Below are positions 1 through 7,294 of a stretch of DNA of 32,577 nucleotides, one piece after another. This DNA comes from RUG14871 sp045539425. Its GTDB lineage: Bacteria > Bacillota_I > Bacilli_A > Erysipelotrichales > Erysipelotrichaceae. Both the position numbers and the translations under genes were made by a program. Location of the stretch: NCBI GenBank assembly GCA_045539425.1, contig JAZQFH010000009.1, forward strand, positions 1 to 32,577, written 5' to 3'. Position 1 is the first letter of the stretch; the number at the start of each line of letters is the position of its first letter. Under the pieces are notes generated by a model, which ran no database searches, was not told where the DNA came from, and was given only the letters and a program-made list of their open reading frames with translations.

Positions 1-135
1 TTTGGATGGAATGAGCATTTCATATACAGTACCTTATCCATATTAACGCGATACTTAATTGCGGCATTTATGATAATGGAAAGCACAAAACTGAGAAAGA
101 AAAGAATACAGGCAAAGGAGTCTGTATCGAAATAA
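1..135 (+). CDS. C-terminal end of an upstream membrane protein (partial)
   Basis: Frame 1 is open from the first base of the window to a TAA at 133-135, giving 44 residues. The piece has a hydrophobic stretch (YLIAAFMIM) followed by a basic tail (STKLRKKRIQAK), which is what the end of an integral membrane protein with a cytoplasmic C-terminus looks like. The stop lies 31 bases before the next start codon, on the same strand, so the two genes could share a transcript. The family cannot be told from this fragment, and a chance open frame of this length is possible. Confidence 0.5.
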   Translation, partial: FGWNEHFIYSTLSILTRYLIAAFMIMESTKLRKKRIQAKESVSK

Positions 136-166
136 AGAGCTGTGAAGAAAAGGAGGAAAAAAGAAA

Positions 167-1282
167 ATGAAACGGAGATACTGGATCATGGGTGCACTCA
201 TCATGGCTGCACTGCTGTTACTGATCGGGTGTCAGAACAGGGAAGAAGACAGTCTGCAAATCACCTTTGTGACGGATGAAACAGGGAAAGAAGTCGATAC
301 GCTGGAATTCGGCGTAGGAATTGATCCCCGTTCGTTTGTTGCTGAAAGCAACTGTGAGTATGAAGTGAAGCCGAAACTCCTTTCCGTTATGGAGAAGAAG
401 GACTATACCGTTGAGTATATCCTCAGAAAAGACGGTAAAGAAAAGACCGTAACAAAAGTCTTTCATGTCACGGACACAACTCCTCCCGTCATTTCTTTCT
501 ATACCTATACTCCGGTGATTCTGAAAGGAGAGAATCCGGATTTCAGCCGCTTTGTGGAATCAGTCAGAGACGCCATGGACGGTGAGCTGAAACAGGGGGA
601 TACGCAGGGGAGTTACCTTATCGATGCTTCTAAAATCGATACAACCCGGGAAGGAAGCTATCTGCTGTCCGTTACGGCGAAAGACACAAGTGGCAATACT
701 GATACGAAAGAGATGACGGTATTTGTAGTCAATGATTTCGATTATAAGGTCTATCGGGTCAGCGGGAATATGGATCTGCAGTACTGTATTACGGAATATT
801 TAAATGAAGAGGAATGCGATGAGCTTCTGAAAAAGATCAATGGGAATCTGCATGAGCCGGAGCTGGTGCATAATGCATCCAAAGATCATTACGATTCTTT
901 GAAAGAGGTCATTCTGGATCATGTGGAATACCGGCAGGAAGAGCAGTACCGCTACGAGATCAGTGACGAAAACGGTAATGTGATCGTAGAGAACTGTCAG
1001 AAGGACCCACGTTATGTTCTCAGCGGTAAAATCTATGAGATTCTGATTGCCAAAGGATACAATCAGGCAAAGGAAATGTATGAGCCGTACGGGTGTATTC
1101 GGGGATTTACCGTGGAATATGAAAAGGAAGAAAACGGAACGGTTTATTTCAGTGTAAATGACATTGTGGACGGACACGGAACAGTAACGTATTCCGTGGA
1201 ATATAATGCAAATACAGGCATGGCTGATCTGTATGATGTGTCCGGAAAGAAAGTGGAATCGTTTTCCGTTGACGCCTTATAA
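167..1282 (+). CDS. Surface lipoprotein with Ig-like (DUF5011/HYR-type) domain
   Basis: A 371-residue secreted lipoprotein. The first residues form a signal peptide (MKRRY, then a hydrophobic core) ending in the lipobox LLIGC, so the mature protein should be lipidated at C22 and held on the outer face of the membrane. Residues about 105-190 begin with DTTPPVISF and end with a TAKDTSGNTDTKEMTVFV-like strand pattern, which is typical of bacterial Ig-like/DUF5011 repeats found in cell-surface proteins. The C-terminal half (about 195-371) is not recognised. A strong Shine-Dalgarno (AAGGAGG, about 151-157) lies before the ATG. The gene is followed by a hairpin terminator shared with a convergent gene. 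No enzyme motif is visible; an adhesive or binding role is only an inference. Confidence 0.8.
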   Translation: MKRRYWIMGALIMAALLLLIGCQNREEDSLQITFVTDETGKEVDTLEFGVGIDPRSFVAESNCEYEVKPKLLSVMEKKDYTVEYILRKDGKEKTVTKVFHVTDTTPPVISFYTYTPVILKGENPDFSRFVESVRDAMDGELKQGDTQGSYLIDASKIDTTREGSYLLSVTAKDTSGNTDTKEMTVFVVNDFDYKVYRVSGNMDLQYCITEYLNEEECDELLKKINGNLHEPELVHNASKDHYDSLKEVILDHVEYRQEEQYRYEISDENGNVIVENCQKDPRYVLSGKIYEILIAKGYNQAKEMYEPYGCIRGFTVEYEKEENGTVYFSVNDIVDGHGTVTYSVEYNANTGMADLYDVSGKKVESFSVDAL

Positions 1283-1331
1283 ACAATTTACAGGGGTATG
1301 TCCTTTTGCGATATGCAGCAGACATAAAATC

Positions 1332-1373
1332 AGAGACCGTATCGGGTGATTCCGGTACGGTCTGTTTGTTTTT
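1332..1373 (+). terminator. Rho-independent terminator after the lipoprotein gene
   Basis: The arms AGACCGTATCGG and CCGGTACGGTCT (1334-1345 and 1352-1363) pair along 12 positions with one G-T wobble and a six-base loop. They are followed on the plus strand by the T-rich run GTTTGTTTTT. The hairpin sits between two convergent genes and may also slow transcription arriving from the right, but the minus-strand side has no strong T-tract. Confidence 0.85.
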
Positions 1374-1779
1374 ACTGTTTGCTCTCCATCAGATGGCGGA
1401 TAACGCTCTGTCTTGTCACAATTCCCATTAAGACTCCCTGGTCATCAATTACCGGGACAAAGTTCTGGTTCAGGATCTGGCCCGTGAGGTTTTCAATCGG
1501 TGTGTAAACCTTAACGCATGGATTGAAGTTTGGGCGGATGATTTCCTTCAGTGATACTTTCTCCAAATCATAAATGGAGTTTTCCTTGTGATCCAGAATA
1601 TGCCAGAGAAAATCCCCCTCAGATACCGTTCCACTGTATTTTCCTTCTTCATCGATGACGGGAACGGCGGTATAACCGTGAAAACGCATTTTTTCCAGTG
1701 CCTGCCTCAGCGTCATCTTATCTTCCAGATAGACGATCGTGCTCTTCGGCTGCAGCAAAAGAAGTATATTATCTGTCAT
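1372..1779 (-). CDS. Two-CBS-domain protein
   Basis: A 135-residue protein made almost only of a CBS pair. The first CBS unit (about residues 8-55) has the pattern DKMTLRQALEKMRFHGYTAVPVIDEEGKYSGTV split over consecutive strands; the second (about 80-130) ends in FVPVIDDQGVLMGIVTRQSVI. Such pairs usually bind adenine nucleotides and act as small regulatory sensors; no catalytic domain is attached. The longest frame starts at a GTG at 1791, but that codon overlaps the Shine-Dalgarno AAGGAG. The ATG at 1779, 11 bases after the GGAG, is the better start. The gene is divergent from the sugar-transport operon. A TATAAT-like -10 (minus strand, 1805-1810) is present, without a clear -35. Confidence 0.88.
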   Translation of the reverse strand: MTDNILLLLQPKSTIVYLEDKMTLRQALEKMRFHGYTAVPVIDEEGKYSGTVSEGDFLWHILDHKENSIYDLEKVSLKEIIRPNFNPCVKVYTPIENLTGQILNQNFVPVIDDQGVLMGIVTRQSVIRHLMESKQ

Positions 1780-1885
1780 GTAAATCAGCACTCCTTATAC
1801 TTTCATTATATCTTTGTGGTGGTGCAGACGGGTGAAATTACGGAGAAAGAATATGTGAAACCTGTCAAAAAAGAGACATTTTGAT

Positions 1886-1904
1886 TGTGAAAAGAGATTT
1901 CACA
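1886..1904. promoter_or_regulatory. Perfect inverted repeat upstream of the transport promoter (operator candidate)
   Basis: TGTGAAA and TTTCACA form perfect 7-base arms around a 5-base centre, ending seven bases before the -35 box of the transport operon. A third TGTGAAA occurs nearby at about 1854-1860. The position suits an activator or a repressor of the operon, or of the divergent CBS gene. The 9-base gap between the TGTGA and TCACA cores differs from the 6-base gap of a CRP site. The binding protein is unknown. Confidence 0.45.
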
Positions 1905-1910
1905 TTCCAT

Positions 1911-1958
1911 TTGACATCTACCAAAAAGTATTCGATAATAATAGTGTAATCGTTTTCA
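1911..1958 (+). promoter_or_regulatory. Strong sigma-70-type promoter with a cre box over the start site
   Basis: A consensus -35 TTGACA (1911-1916) and -10 GATAAT (1934-1939) are separated by 17 bases. The predicted transcription start near 1946 lies inside TGTAATCGTTTTCA (1945-1958). That sequence matches every defined position of the Bacillus catabolite-responsive element consensus TGWAANCGNTNWCA. Binding of CcpA or a related LacI-family regulator there would block the promoter, so glucose repression of the downstream genes is predicted. Confidence 0.82.
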
Positions 1959-1981
1959 TGCGACATAATAAGGAGGAAACA

Positions 1982-3535
1982 ATGAAAAAGTTTTTGGTTG
2001 CTCTTTTAGCTCTCATGATGGTGATTAACATGACTGGATGCTCGAAAAAAGAAGATCCGCAGCCATCCGGTGATGATACACCACAGGAAGAGGTAAAAGA
2101 ATACGCATTTAAGGTATGGTGCGCTGACGCCATCGTCGATACGACAAAAGCTCAGCTGGATAAGTTCGCTGCAGAACATCCGGAATACAAACTGACATTC
2201 ACGGTTGAAGCAGTTGGTGAAGGCGATGCAGCCACATCCATGACAACAGACGTTGAAGCAGGCGCAGATATTTACTGCTTTGCACAGGACCAGTTAGCCA
2301 GACTTGTTCAGGCCAACGCATTGGCAAAACCTGGACAGAAAGCCGTTGCTACAATTAAAGAAGCAAACGACAACGGCGCAGTCAAGGCAGCTACATTCGA
2401 AAACGAAATCTACTGCTATCCGTTAACAAGTGATAACGGCTACTATATGTACTATGACAAGAGCGTCATCGCAGAAGATCATCTGGACGACTTAACAGCC
2501 ATCCTGGCAGACTGCAACGCAGCCGGCAAGCTCTTCTCCTTCGAACTCTGCAACAGTGCATGGTATGCAGCAAGCTTCTTCTTCGGTACGGGATGTGTCT
2601 CTGAATGGATCATGAACGGTACGGATATCGTTGATTACACAGATACATTCAACTCCGATGCAGGTTTAATCGCTGCCAAAGGTATGAAGGAAATCGTTAC
2701 CAATGCAGCATTCAACGACTCTTCCCAGTGCTCTGAATTCCAGAGCGGTTCCGCAGTTGTTGTTTCCGGTCCATGGGACTACAACACAGCGAAAGAAGCT
2801 TTAGGCGACAATTTCGGTGTTACGGATCTGCCGTCCTTCACAGTTGACGGAAAATCCTATCATATCGGTTCCTTCTCCGGCAACAAACTGATGGGTGTCA
2901 AACCTCAGCAGGATGCTGAAAAGGCAGCAGTTGCTTCCTTACTCGCTCAGTTCTTAACTGGTGAAGCATGCCAGCAGGAACGTTTCGAAAAACACGGCTG
3001 GGGCCCGTCCAACAAAGCGGTTCAGGCTTCCGACGCTGTTAAGAACGACCCGGCATTAAACGCACTGGCAGCTCAGAACGAATATGCTGTTCCGCAGGGA
3101 CAGTATCCGGGTGCCTGGTGGGATATCGGTAAGGCCATCGGTTCCGCGATTCGCGAAAAAGGCGAAGCTGCTACAGACGATGATCTGAAAGCTATCTTAC
3201 AGAGCTACTCCGATCAGTTAGCCGCATTATTAACGGTTGACCCGGCAGAAGCAAGAAAATGGGCAGTGATCGGTTCCATCGCAGGTACAAACTGGGATAC
3301 GGATTTACCGATGACAGAAGATCCGGCAGGCACTTGGACATCCGATGCTCTTGAATTACACGCGGGTGAAGAATTCAAGGTCAGAAGAGGTGCTTCCTGG
3401 GACTTCAACTTAGGTTCCACAGGAGCCGGCGGAGATAACTTCAAAGTTGAAGAAGACGGCACATATAAGATCGTCTTAACAATGGAAAACGACGATGCCT
3501 GGGAATCCGGCAAAGTTGAATTAGTCAAACAGTAA
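1982..3535 (+). CDS. Sugar ABC transporter solute-binding lipoprotein with C-terminal SusE/SusF-like module
   Basis: A 517-residue lipoprotein. A signal peptide ends in the lipobox NMTGC (C20). Residues about 45-420 read as a MalE-type extracellular binding domain, with the segments FKVWCADAIVDTTKAQLDKF, GPWDYN and GAWWDIGKAIG. After this, residues about 427-517 are an extra module: WAVIGSIAGTNWD, MTEDPAGTWTSDALEL, EFKVRRGASWDFNLG, then GTYKIVLT. This pattern resembles the starch-binding beta-sandwich domains of SusE/SusF. The start was set at 1982 because AAGGAGG (1970-1976) lies just before it; an in-frame ATG at 1958 falls inside the cre box. It is the first gene of the operon, followed by a hairpin attenuator. 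It would capture oligosaccharides, maltodextrins or galacto-oligosaccharides, for the permeases downstream. Confidence 0.9.
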   Translation: MKKFLVALLALMMVINMTGCSKKEDPQPSGDDTPQEEVKEYAFKVWCADAIVDTTKAQLDKFAAEHPEYKLTFTVEAVGEGDAATSMTTDVEAGADIYCFAQDQLARLVQANALAKPGQKAVATIKEANDNGAVKAATFENEIYCYPLTSDNGYYMYYDKSVIAEDHLDDLTAILADCNAAGKLFSFELCNSAWYAASFFFGTGCVSEWIMNGTDIVDYTDTFNSDAGLIAAKGMKEIVTNAAFNDSSQCSEFQSGSAVVVSGPWDYNTAKEALGDNFGVTDLPSFTVDGKSYHIGSFSGNKLMGVKPQQDAEKAAVASLLAQFLTGEACQQERFEKHGWGPSNKAVQASDAVKNDPALNALAAQNEYAVPQGQYPGAWWDIGKAIGSAIREKGEAATDDDLKAILQSYSDQLAALLTVDPAEARKWAVIGSIAGTNWDTDLPMTEDPAGTWTSDALELHAGEEFKVRRGASWDFNLGSTGAGGDNFKVEEDGTYKIVLTMENDDAWESGKVELVKQ

Positions 3536-3574
3536 TTCAGACATATCATCTAAATTCAACGAATCGTAAGACTT

Positions 3575-3610
3575 ACGGGTTGAGGTGCCCTCACCTCGAC
3601 CCGTTTTCTT
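3575..3610 (+). terminator. Hairpin terminator/attenuator between binding protein and permease genes
   Basis: ACGGGTTGAGGTG (3575-3587) pairs with CACCTCGACCCGT (3592-3604) over 13 positions with a single wobble and a four-base loop, and is followed by the T-rich TTTTCTTATCTT. It lies in the 125-base gap between the binding-protein gene and the permease gene, with no new promoter recognised after it. Partial read-through would make far more binding protein than membrane complex, a common arrangement in such operons. Confidence 0.85.
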
Positions 3611-3660
3611 ATCTTATCGAACAAACATTTATGCGCAGGAATAAAGAATAAGAGGTTTCT

Positions 3661-5187
3661 ATGGAAAAACTAAATGATTTGGAATATTTAAAACTGACAA
3701 AATTCCAGAAATTCCTGTATGGATTCAAGAATGTACTGGTGAGTATTCCGCTCGGCTTATGGCATTTTATCAAGAATATCGGAAACTATATTCTGAAAGG
3801 CTTGAATGCGATTAAGAACGAACTGCTGGATATCGCCATGACATTTAAAAACGGTGACTGGAAGACCAAACTGTCCTTCTTTGTGATGGGCTTTGGCAGT
3901 ATCGCCAGAGGACAGGTACTGAGAGGGATCCTGTTTCTGATCTTTGAGGTTGTCTTTATCTTCTACATGATCACAACCGGCGGTTACTGGCTCAGCAAGC
4001 TTCCGACACTCGGAACGGAAGGACCGCACGAAGTCTATAATGAAACGCTGGACCAGTACGTCATGACGTATGGAGACAACTCCTTCAAGATCCTGCTGTA
4101 TGCGATCTTAACGATCTTCTTCATCATCGCCTTTATCTATACATGGAGAGTCAATGTCAAGCAGAATAAGATTGCGGAAGAAATACTGGCAACCGGCAAA
4201 CCGCTGAAGAGCGGCAAGGATGACTTAAGGTCACTTGTGGATGATGAATTCCACAAGACACTTTTGGCACTGCCGTTACTGGGTATCTTCGTCTTTACGG
4301 CGTTGCCGATCTTCTTTATGATCTTAATCGCTTTTACGAACTATGATGCCAACCACAACGGCTATACCAACTCCCTGTTCACCTGGGTCGGCCTGAGTAA
4401 CTTCCGTCAGCTGATCAGCTGGACCAGCGGTACCAGCAACTTCTCGGCAACGTTCGGCGAGATTCTCACCTGGACACTGATCTGGGCTTTCTTCGCCACG
4501 TTCACCAACTATTTCCTCGGTGTCATCGTTGCCTTAATGATCAACAAGAAGGGAATCAAGTTCAAGAAGGTATGGCGTACCATCCTGGTCATGACGATTG
4601 CCATTCCGCAGTTCATCTCCTTACTGTACGTATCGAAGATGTTCTCCAACTCCGGTATCGTCAACGGCTTCTTAATGGAGCATGGCTGGATCACAAGCCG
4701 GATCCCGTTCTGGGAAAATCCGACACTGGCCAGAATCATGGTCATTCTGATTAACATCTGGATTGGTATTCCGTATCTGATGCTGATTGCGACCGGTATC
4801 TTAATGAACATCCCGGCAGATTTATATGAATCGGCACGAATTGACGGAGCCAACTCCTATCAGCAGTTCATGAAGATCACGCTGCCTTACATGTTATTCG
4901 TTACGGGCCCGTACTTATTAACGAGCTTTACCGGCAACATCAATAACTTCAACGTTATTTACCTTCTGACCGGCGGCGGCCCGACAAACCAGGCCTATAC
5001 GACAAGCGGCGGCAGCGCAGGTTATACCGACCTATTGATCACCTGGTTATTCAAGATCACCACACAGGATTCCAACTACAAGCTGGCGGCTGTGCTGGGT
5101 ATCGGTGTCTTCTTGGTCTGCGCCATTATCACTGTAGTGATCTACAATATCTTACCGTCAATGAAGAATGAGGAGGATTTCCAGTAA
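3661..5187 (+). CDS. Sugar ABC transporter permease, MalF/GanP type
   Basis: A 508-residue integral membrane permease. The C-terminal part carries the BPD_transp_1 fold, and its EAA loop is visible around residues 390-405 (ESARIDGANSYQQF, then ITLP), the site that docks on the ATPase. Membrane segments can be seen at about 80-110, 140-160, 200-225, 275-295, 305-325, 360-380 and 480-500. The N-terminal third (about 1-195) is an added hydrophobic region with a basic linker, making the protein longer than a minimal permease; MalF-type proteins often carry such extensions. An AGAGG ribosome site lies 5 bases before the ATG. Its stop overlaps the start of the next permease (TAATG), so translation is probably coupled. 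Substrate specificity is not readable from the sequence. Confidence 0.9.
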   Translation: MEKLNDLEYLKLTKFQKFLYGFKNVLVSIPLGLWHFIKNIGNYILKGLNAIKNELLDIAMTFKNGDWKTKLSFFVMGFGSIARGQVLRGILFLIFEVVFIFYMITTGGYWLSKLPTLGTEGPHEVYNETLDQYVMTYGDNSFKILLYAILTIFFIIAFIYTWRVNVKQNKIAEEILATGKPLKSGKDDLRSLVDDEFHKTLLALPLLGIFVFTALPIFFMILIAFTNYDANHNGYTNSLFTWVGLSNFRQLISWTSGTSNFSATFGEILTWTLIWAFFATFTNYFLGVIVALMINKKGIKFKKVWRTILVMTIAIPQFISLLYVSKMFSNSGIVNGFLMEHGWITSRIPFWENPTLARIMVILINIWIGIPYLMLIATGILMNIPADLYESARIDGANSYQQFMKITLPYMLFVTGPYLLTSFTGNINNFNVIYLLTGGGPTNQAYTTSGGSAGYTDLLITWLFKITTQDSNYKLAAVLGIGVFLVCAIITVVIYNILPSMKNEEDFQ

Positions 5188-6074
5188 TGTCAGAAAAGAA
5201 TCTTAATGTTCCTCAGGAAAAGCGTCATATGTCGCAGAAGACAAAGGACCGCATCAGCAACACGGCAATCTACATCATCTTAGTGATTATGTCGGTCGTC
5301 TGGCTGATTCCGTTCTTCTTCATTATCCTCCAGTCGTTCCGTGTGGAAACGACAATGCAGGTCGGCTATGTTATCCCGAAACAGTGGGGGTTAGATAACT
5401 ACATCAATCTGTTTACCAAGACAAGCTTCCCGAAGTGGTATCTCAATACCTTCATCATGGCGCTGGCCGTGGCGGTAATTCAGACCATCTTCGTCTTATG
5501 CATGTCCTACACTCTGTCCAGACTGCGTTTCAAAGGCAGAAAGCTCTTAATGAACTGCATGCTTGTTCTGGGCTTATTCCCGGGTTTCCTTACCATGATC
5601 GTTCTCTATACGGTATTAAAGGATATGAACATGATCATGGAAAACGCAGTTCCGGGCCTGATCTTAGTCTACTGTGCCTCCAGCGGCATGGGTTACTACG
5701 TATCCAAGGGCTTCTTCGATACCATTCCGAAGAGTCTGGATGAAGCGGCAAGAATCGATGGTGCGACCCGTTTACAGGTCTTCTACAAGATCATTCTTCC
5801 GTTAAGTAAACCAATCATTATCTACACCATCCTAACGGCGTTCTTAGCTCCGTGGGGTGACTTCGTCTTTGCCCGTTACATTTCCAACAACAACGCGGCA
5901 GGAATGAACGTCGCTGTCGGTTTATGGAGCTGGCTGCAGAAAGATACCATCTCTCAGAGATATACCCTGTTCTGTGCCGGTGGTGTTATCGTCGCAATTC
6001 CGGTCACGATCTTATTCATGAGTTTACAGAAATACTACGTGGAAGGCGTCACCGGCGGTGCCGTGAAAGGCTAA
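5187..6074 (+). CDS. Sugar ABC transporter permease, MalG/GanQ type
   Basis: A 295-residue permease with about six membrane segments and the EAA loop at residues 185-200 (DEAARIDGATRLQVF, then KIILPLS). It starts one base inside the stop codon of the preceding permease, and AGGAGG lies 10 bases upstream inside that gene. With the preceding gene it would form the heterodimeric channel of a MalFG-type importer. The C-terminal end YYVEGVTGGAVKG is the characteristic tail of this family, which contacts the ATPase dimer. The length is normal for MalG homologues. Confidence 0.92.
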   Translation: MSEKNLNVPQEKRHMSQKTKDRISNTAIYIILVIMSVVWLIPFFFIILQSFRVETTMQVGYVIPKQWGLDNYINLFTKTSFPKWYLNTFIMALAVAVIQTIFVLCMSYTLSRLRFKGRKLLMNCMLVLGLFPGFLTMIVLYTVLKDMNMIMENAVPGLILVYCASSGMGYYVSKGFFDTIPKSLDEAARIDGATRLQVFYKIILPLSKPIIIYTILTAFLAPWGDFVFARYISNNNAAGMNVAVGLWSWLQKDTISQRYTLFCAGGVIVAIPVTILFMSLQKYYVEGVTGGAVKG

Positions 6075-6086
6075 AAGGAGATCAAT

Positions 6087-7217
6087 ATGGCAAGTGTAAA
6101 ATTAACGAATGTTAAAAAAGTATATGACAACAACGTCGTTGCGGTCCATGACTTCAATCTTGATATCAAAGATAAGGAATTCATCGTCTTCGTCGGTCCG
6201 TCCGGATGCGGCAAATCCACAACCTTACGTATGATCGCGGGTCTGGAAGAGATCAGCGGCGGTACGGTGGAAATCGACGGAGAGGTCGTCAACGATCTGC
6301 AGCCGAAAGACCGGAATATCGCCATGGTATTCCAGAACTACGCGCTGTATCCGCATTTAACGGTATTTGAAAACATGGCATTCCCGCTCCGCTTAAAACG
6401 GCCGAAAATGAGCGAGGATGAGATCTACAACCGCGTTACCAATGCGGCAGAGATCCTGGGCATCACGGAATATCTGATGCGTAAACCGAAAGCTCTCTCC
6501 GGCGGTCAGAGACAGCGTGTCGCCATCGGACGTGCGATGGTGCGTGACTCCAAGGTCTTCTTAATGGACGAACCGTTAAGTAACCTGGACGCCAAATTAA
6601 GAAACCAGATGCGTGCTGAGATCATCTTATTACGTAAGAAGATCGATACCACATACATCTATGTTACGCATGACCAGACCGAAGCCATGACGCTTGGTGA
6701 CCGTATCGTCATCATGAAGGACGGCTACATTCAGCAGGTCGATACTCCGCAGGGTGTCTTTGACTGGCCGAGCAATCTGTTCGTCGCAGGCTTCATCGGC
6801 GCTCCGCAGATGAACTTCTTCGATGCTGAACTGAAAAAGGAAGGCAACAAGTACTATGTCATCACGGATCACGGCAAGTTTGAAGTGACGGGTGACAAGG
6901 GCAAGAAACTGGCGGAAAAGAACGTCGGCGACCGCAAGGTTACCTTAGGCGTCCGTCCGGAACACATGACATTGGTGCATGAGAAGAGAGAAGATACCAT
7001 CGAATGCACGATGGAAGTCAACGAAATGATGGGCTCCGAGCTGCATCTGCATCTCTCTACGGAAACCGGCAAGAAGATCATTGTCCGCGTTCCGACGATT
7101 TCTCTGGATGACGAATTCCGCAAACATCTGACTTACGGTGAAACATTATATGTGACATTTGAAGGCAAGGCGATGCATTTCTTCGATCCGGAAACAACCA
7201 ACAACATTCTGGTATAA
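6087..7217 (+). CDS. Sugar ABC transporter ATP-binding protein, MsmX/MalK/UgpC type
   Basis: A 376-residue ATPase. It has Walker A GPSGCGKST (37-45), Q-loop Q83 in VFQNYALYPH, signature LSGGQRQR (137-144), Walker B VFLMDEP (157-163, catalytic E162) and switch histidine H195 in YVTHDQTEA. Residues after about 240 form the regulatory OB-type domain typical of MalK/MsmX. AAAAGGAG lies before the ATG, and the gene starts 12 bases after the MalG-type permease. MsmX-type ATPases in Bacillota often serve several sugar importers, so this one may energise more than this transporter. All nucleotide-binding residues are intact. Confidence 0.93.
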   Translation: MASVKLTNVKKVYDNNVVAVHDFNLDIKDKEFIVFVGPSGCGKSTTLRMIAGLEEISGGTVEIDGEVVNDLQPKDRNIAMVFQNYALYPHLTVFENMAFPLRLKRPKMSEDEIYNRVTNAAEILGITEYLMRKPKALSGGQRQRVAIGRAMVRDSKVFLMDEPLSNLDAKLRNQMRAEIILLRKKIDTTYIYVTHDQTEAMTLGDRIVIMKDGYIQQVDTPQGVFDWPSNLFVAGFIGAPQMNFFDAELKKEGNKYYVITDHGKFEVTGDKGKKLAEKNVGDRKVTLGVRPEHMTLVHEKREDTIECTMEVNEMMGSELHLHLSTETGKKIIVRVPTISLDDEFRKHLTYGETLYVTFEGKAMHFFDPETTNNILV

Positions 7218-7239
7218 AACGTAAGTAAAAAAGAAGACA

Positions 7240-7276
7240 GTGAAACGCAAAACGGGATTCCCATTTTGCGTTTCAC
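7240..7276 (+). terminator. Long hairpin between the ATPase and GH13 genes (weak terminator or mRNA stabiliser)
   Basis: GTGAAACGCAAAACGGG pairs with CCCATTTTGCGTTTCAC over 17 positions with one mismatch and a three-base loop. The bases after it (TTCCTATGG) are only weakly T-rich, and the ribosome site GGAGG of the next gene starts eight bases later. It may reduce read-through into the hydrolase genes or protect the 3' end of the transporter mRNA after cleavage. Confidence 0.7.
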
Positions 7277-7294
7277 TTCCTATGGAGGTGCTCT

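Noticed and set aside
1886..1904. A CRP site
   Set aside because: The half-sites TGTGA and TCACA are nine bases apart, not six, and CRP-cAMP control is not usual in Bacillota.
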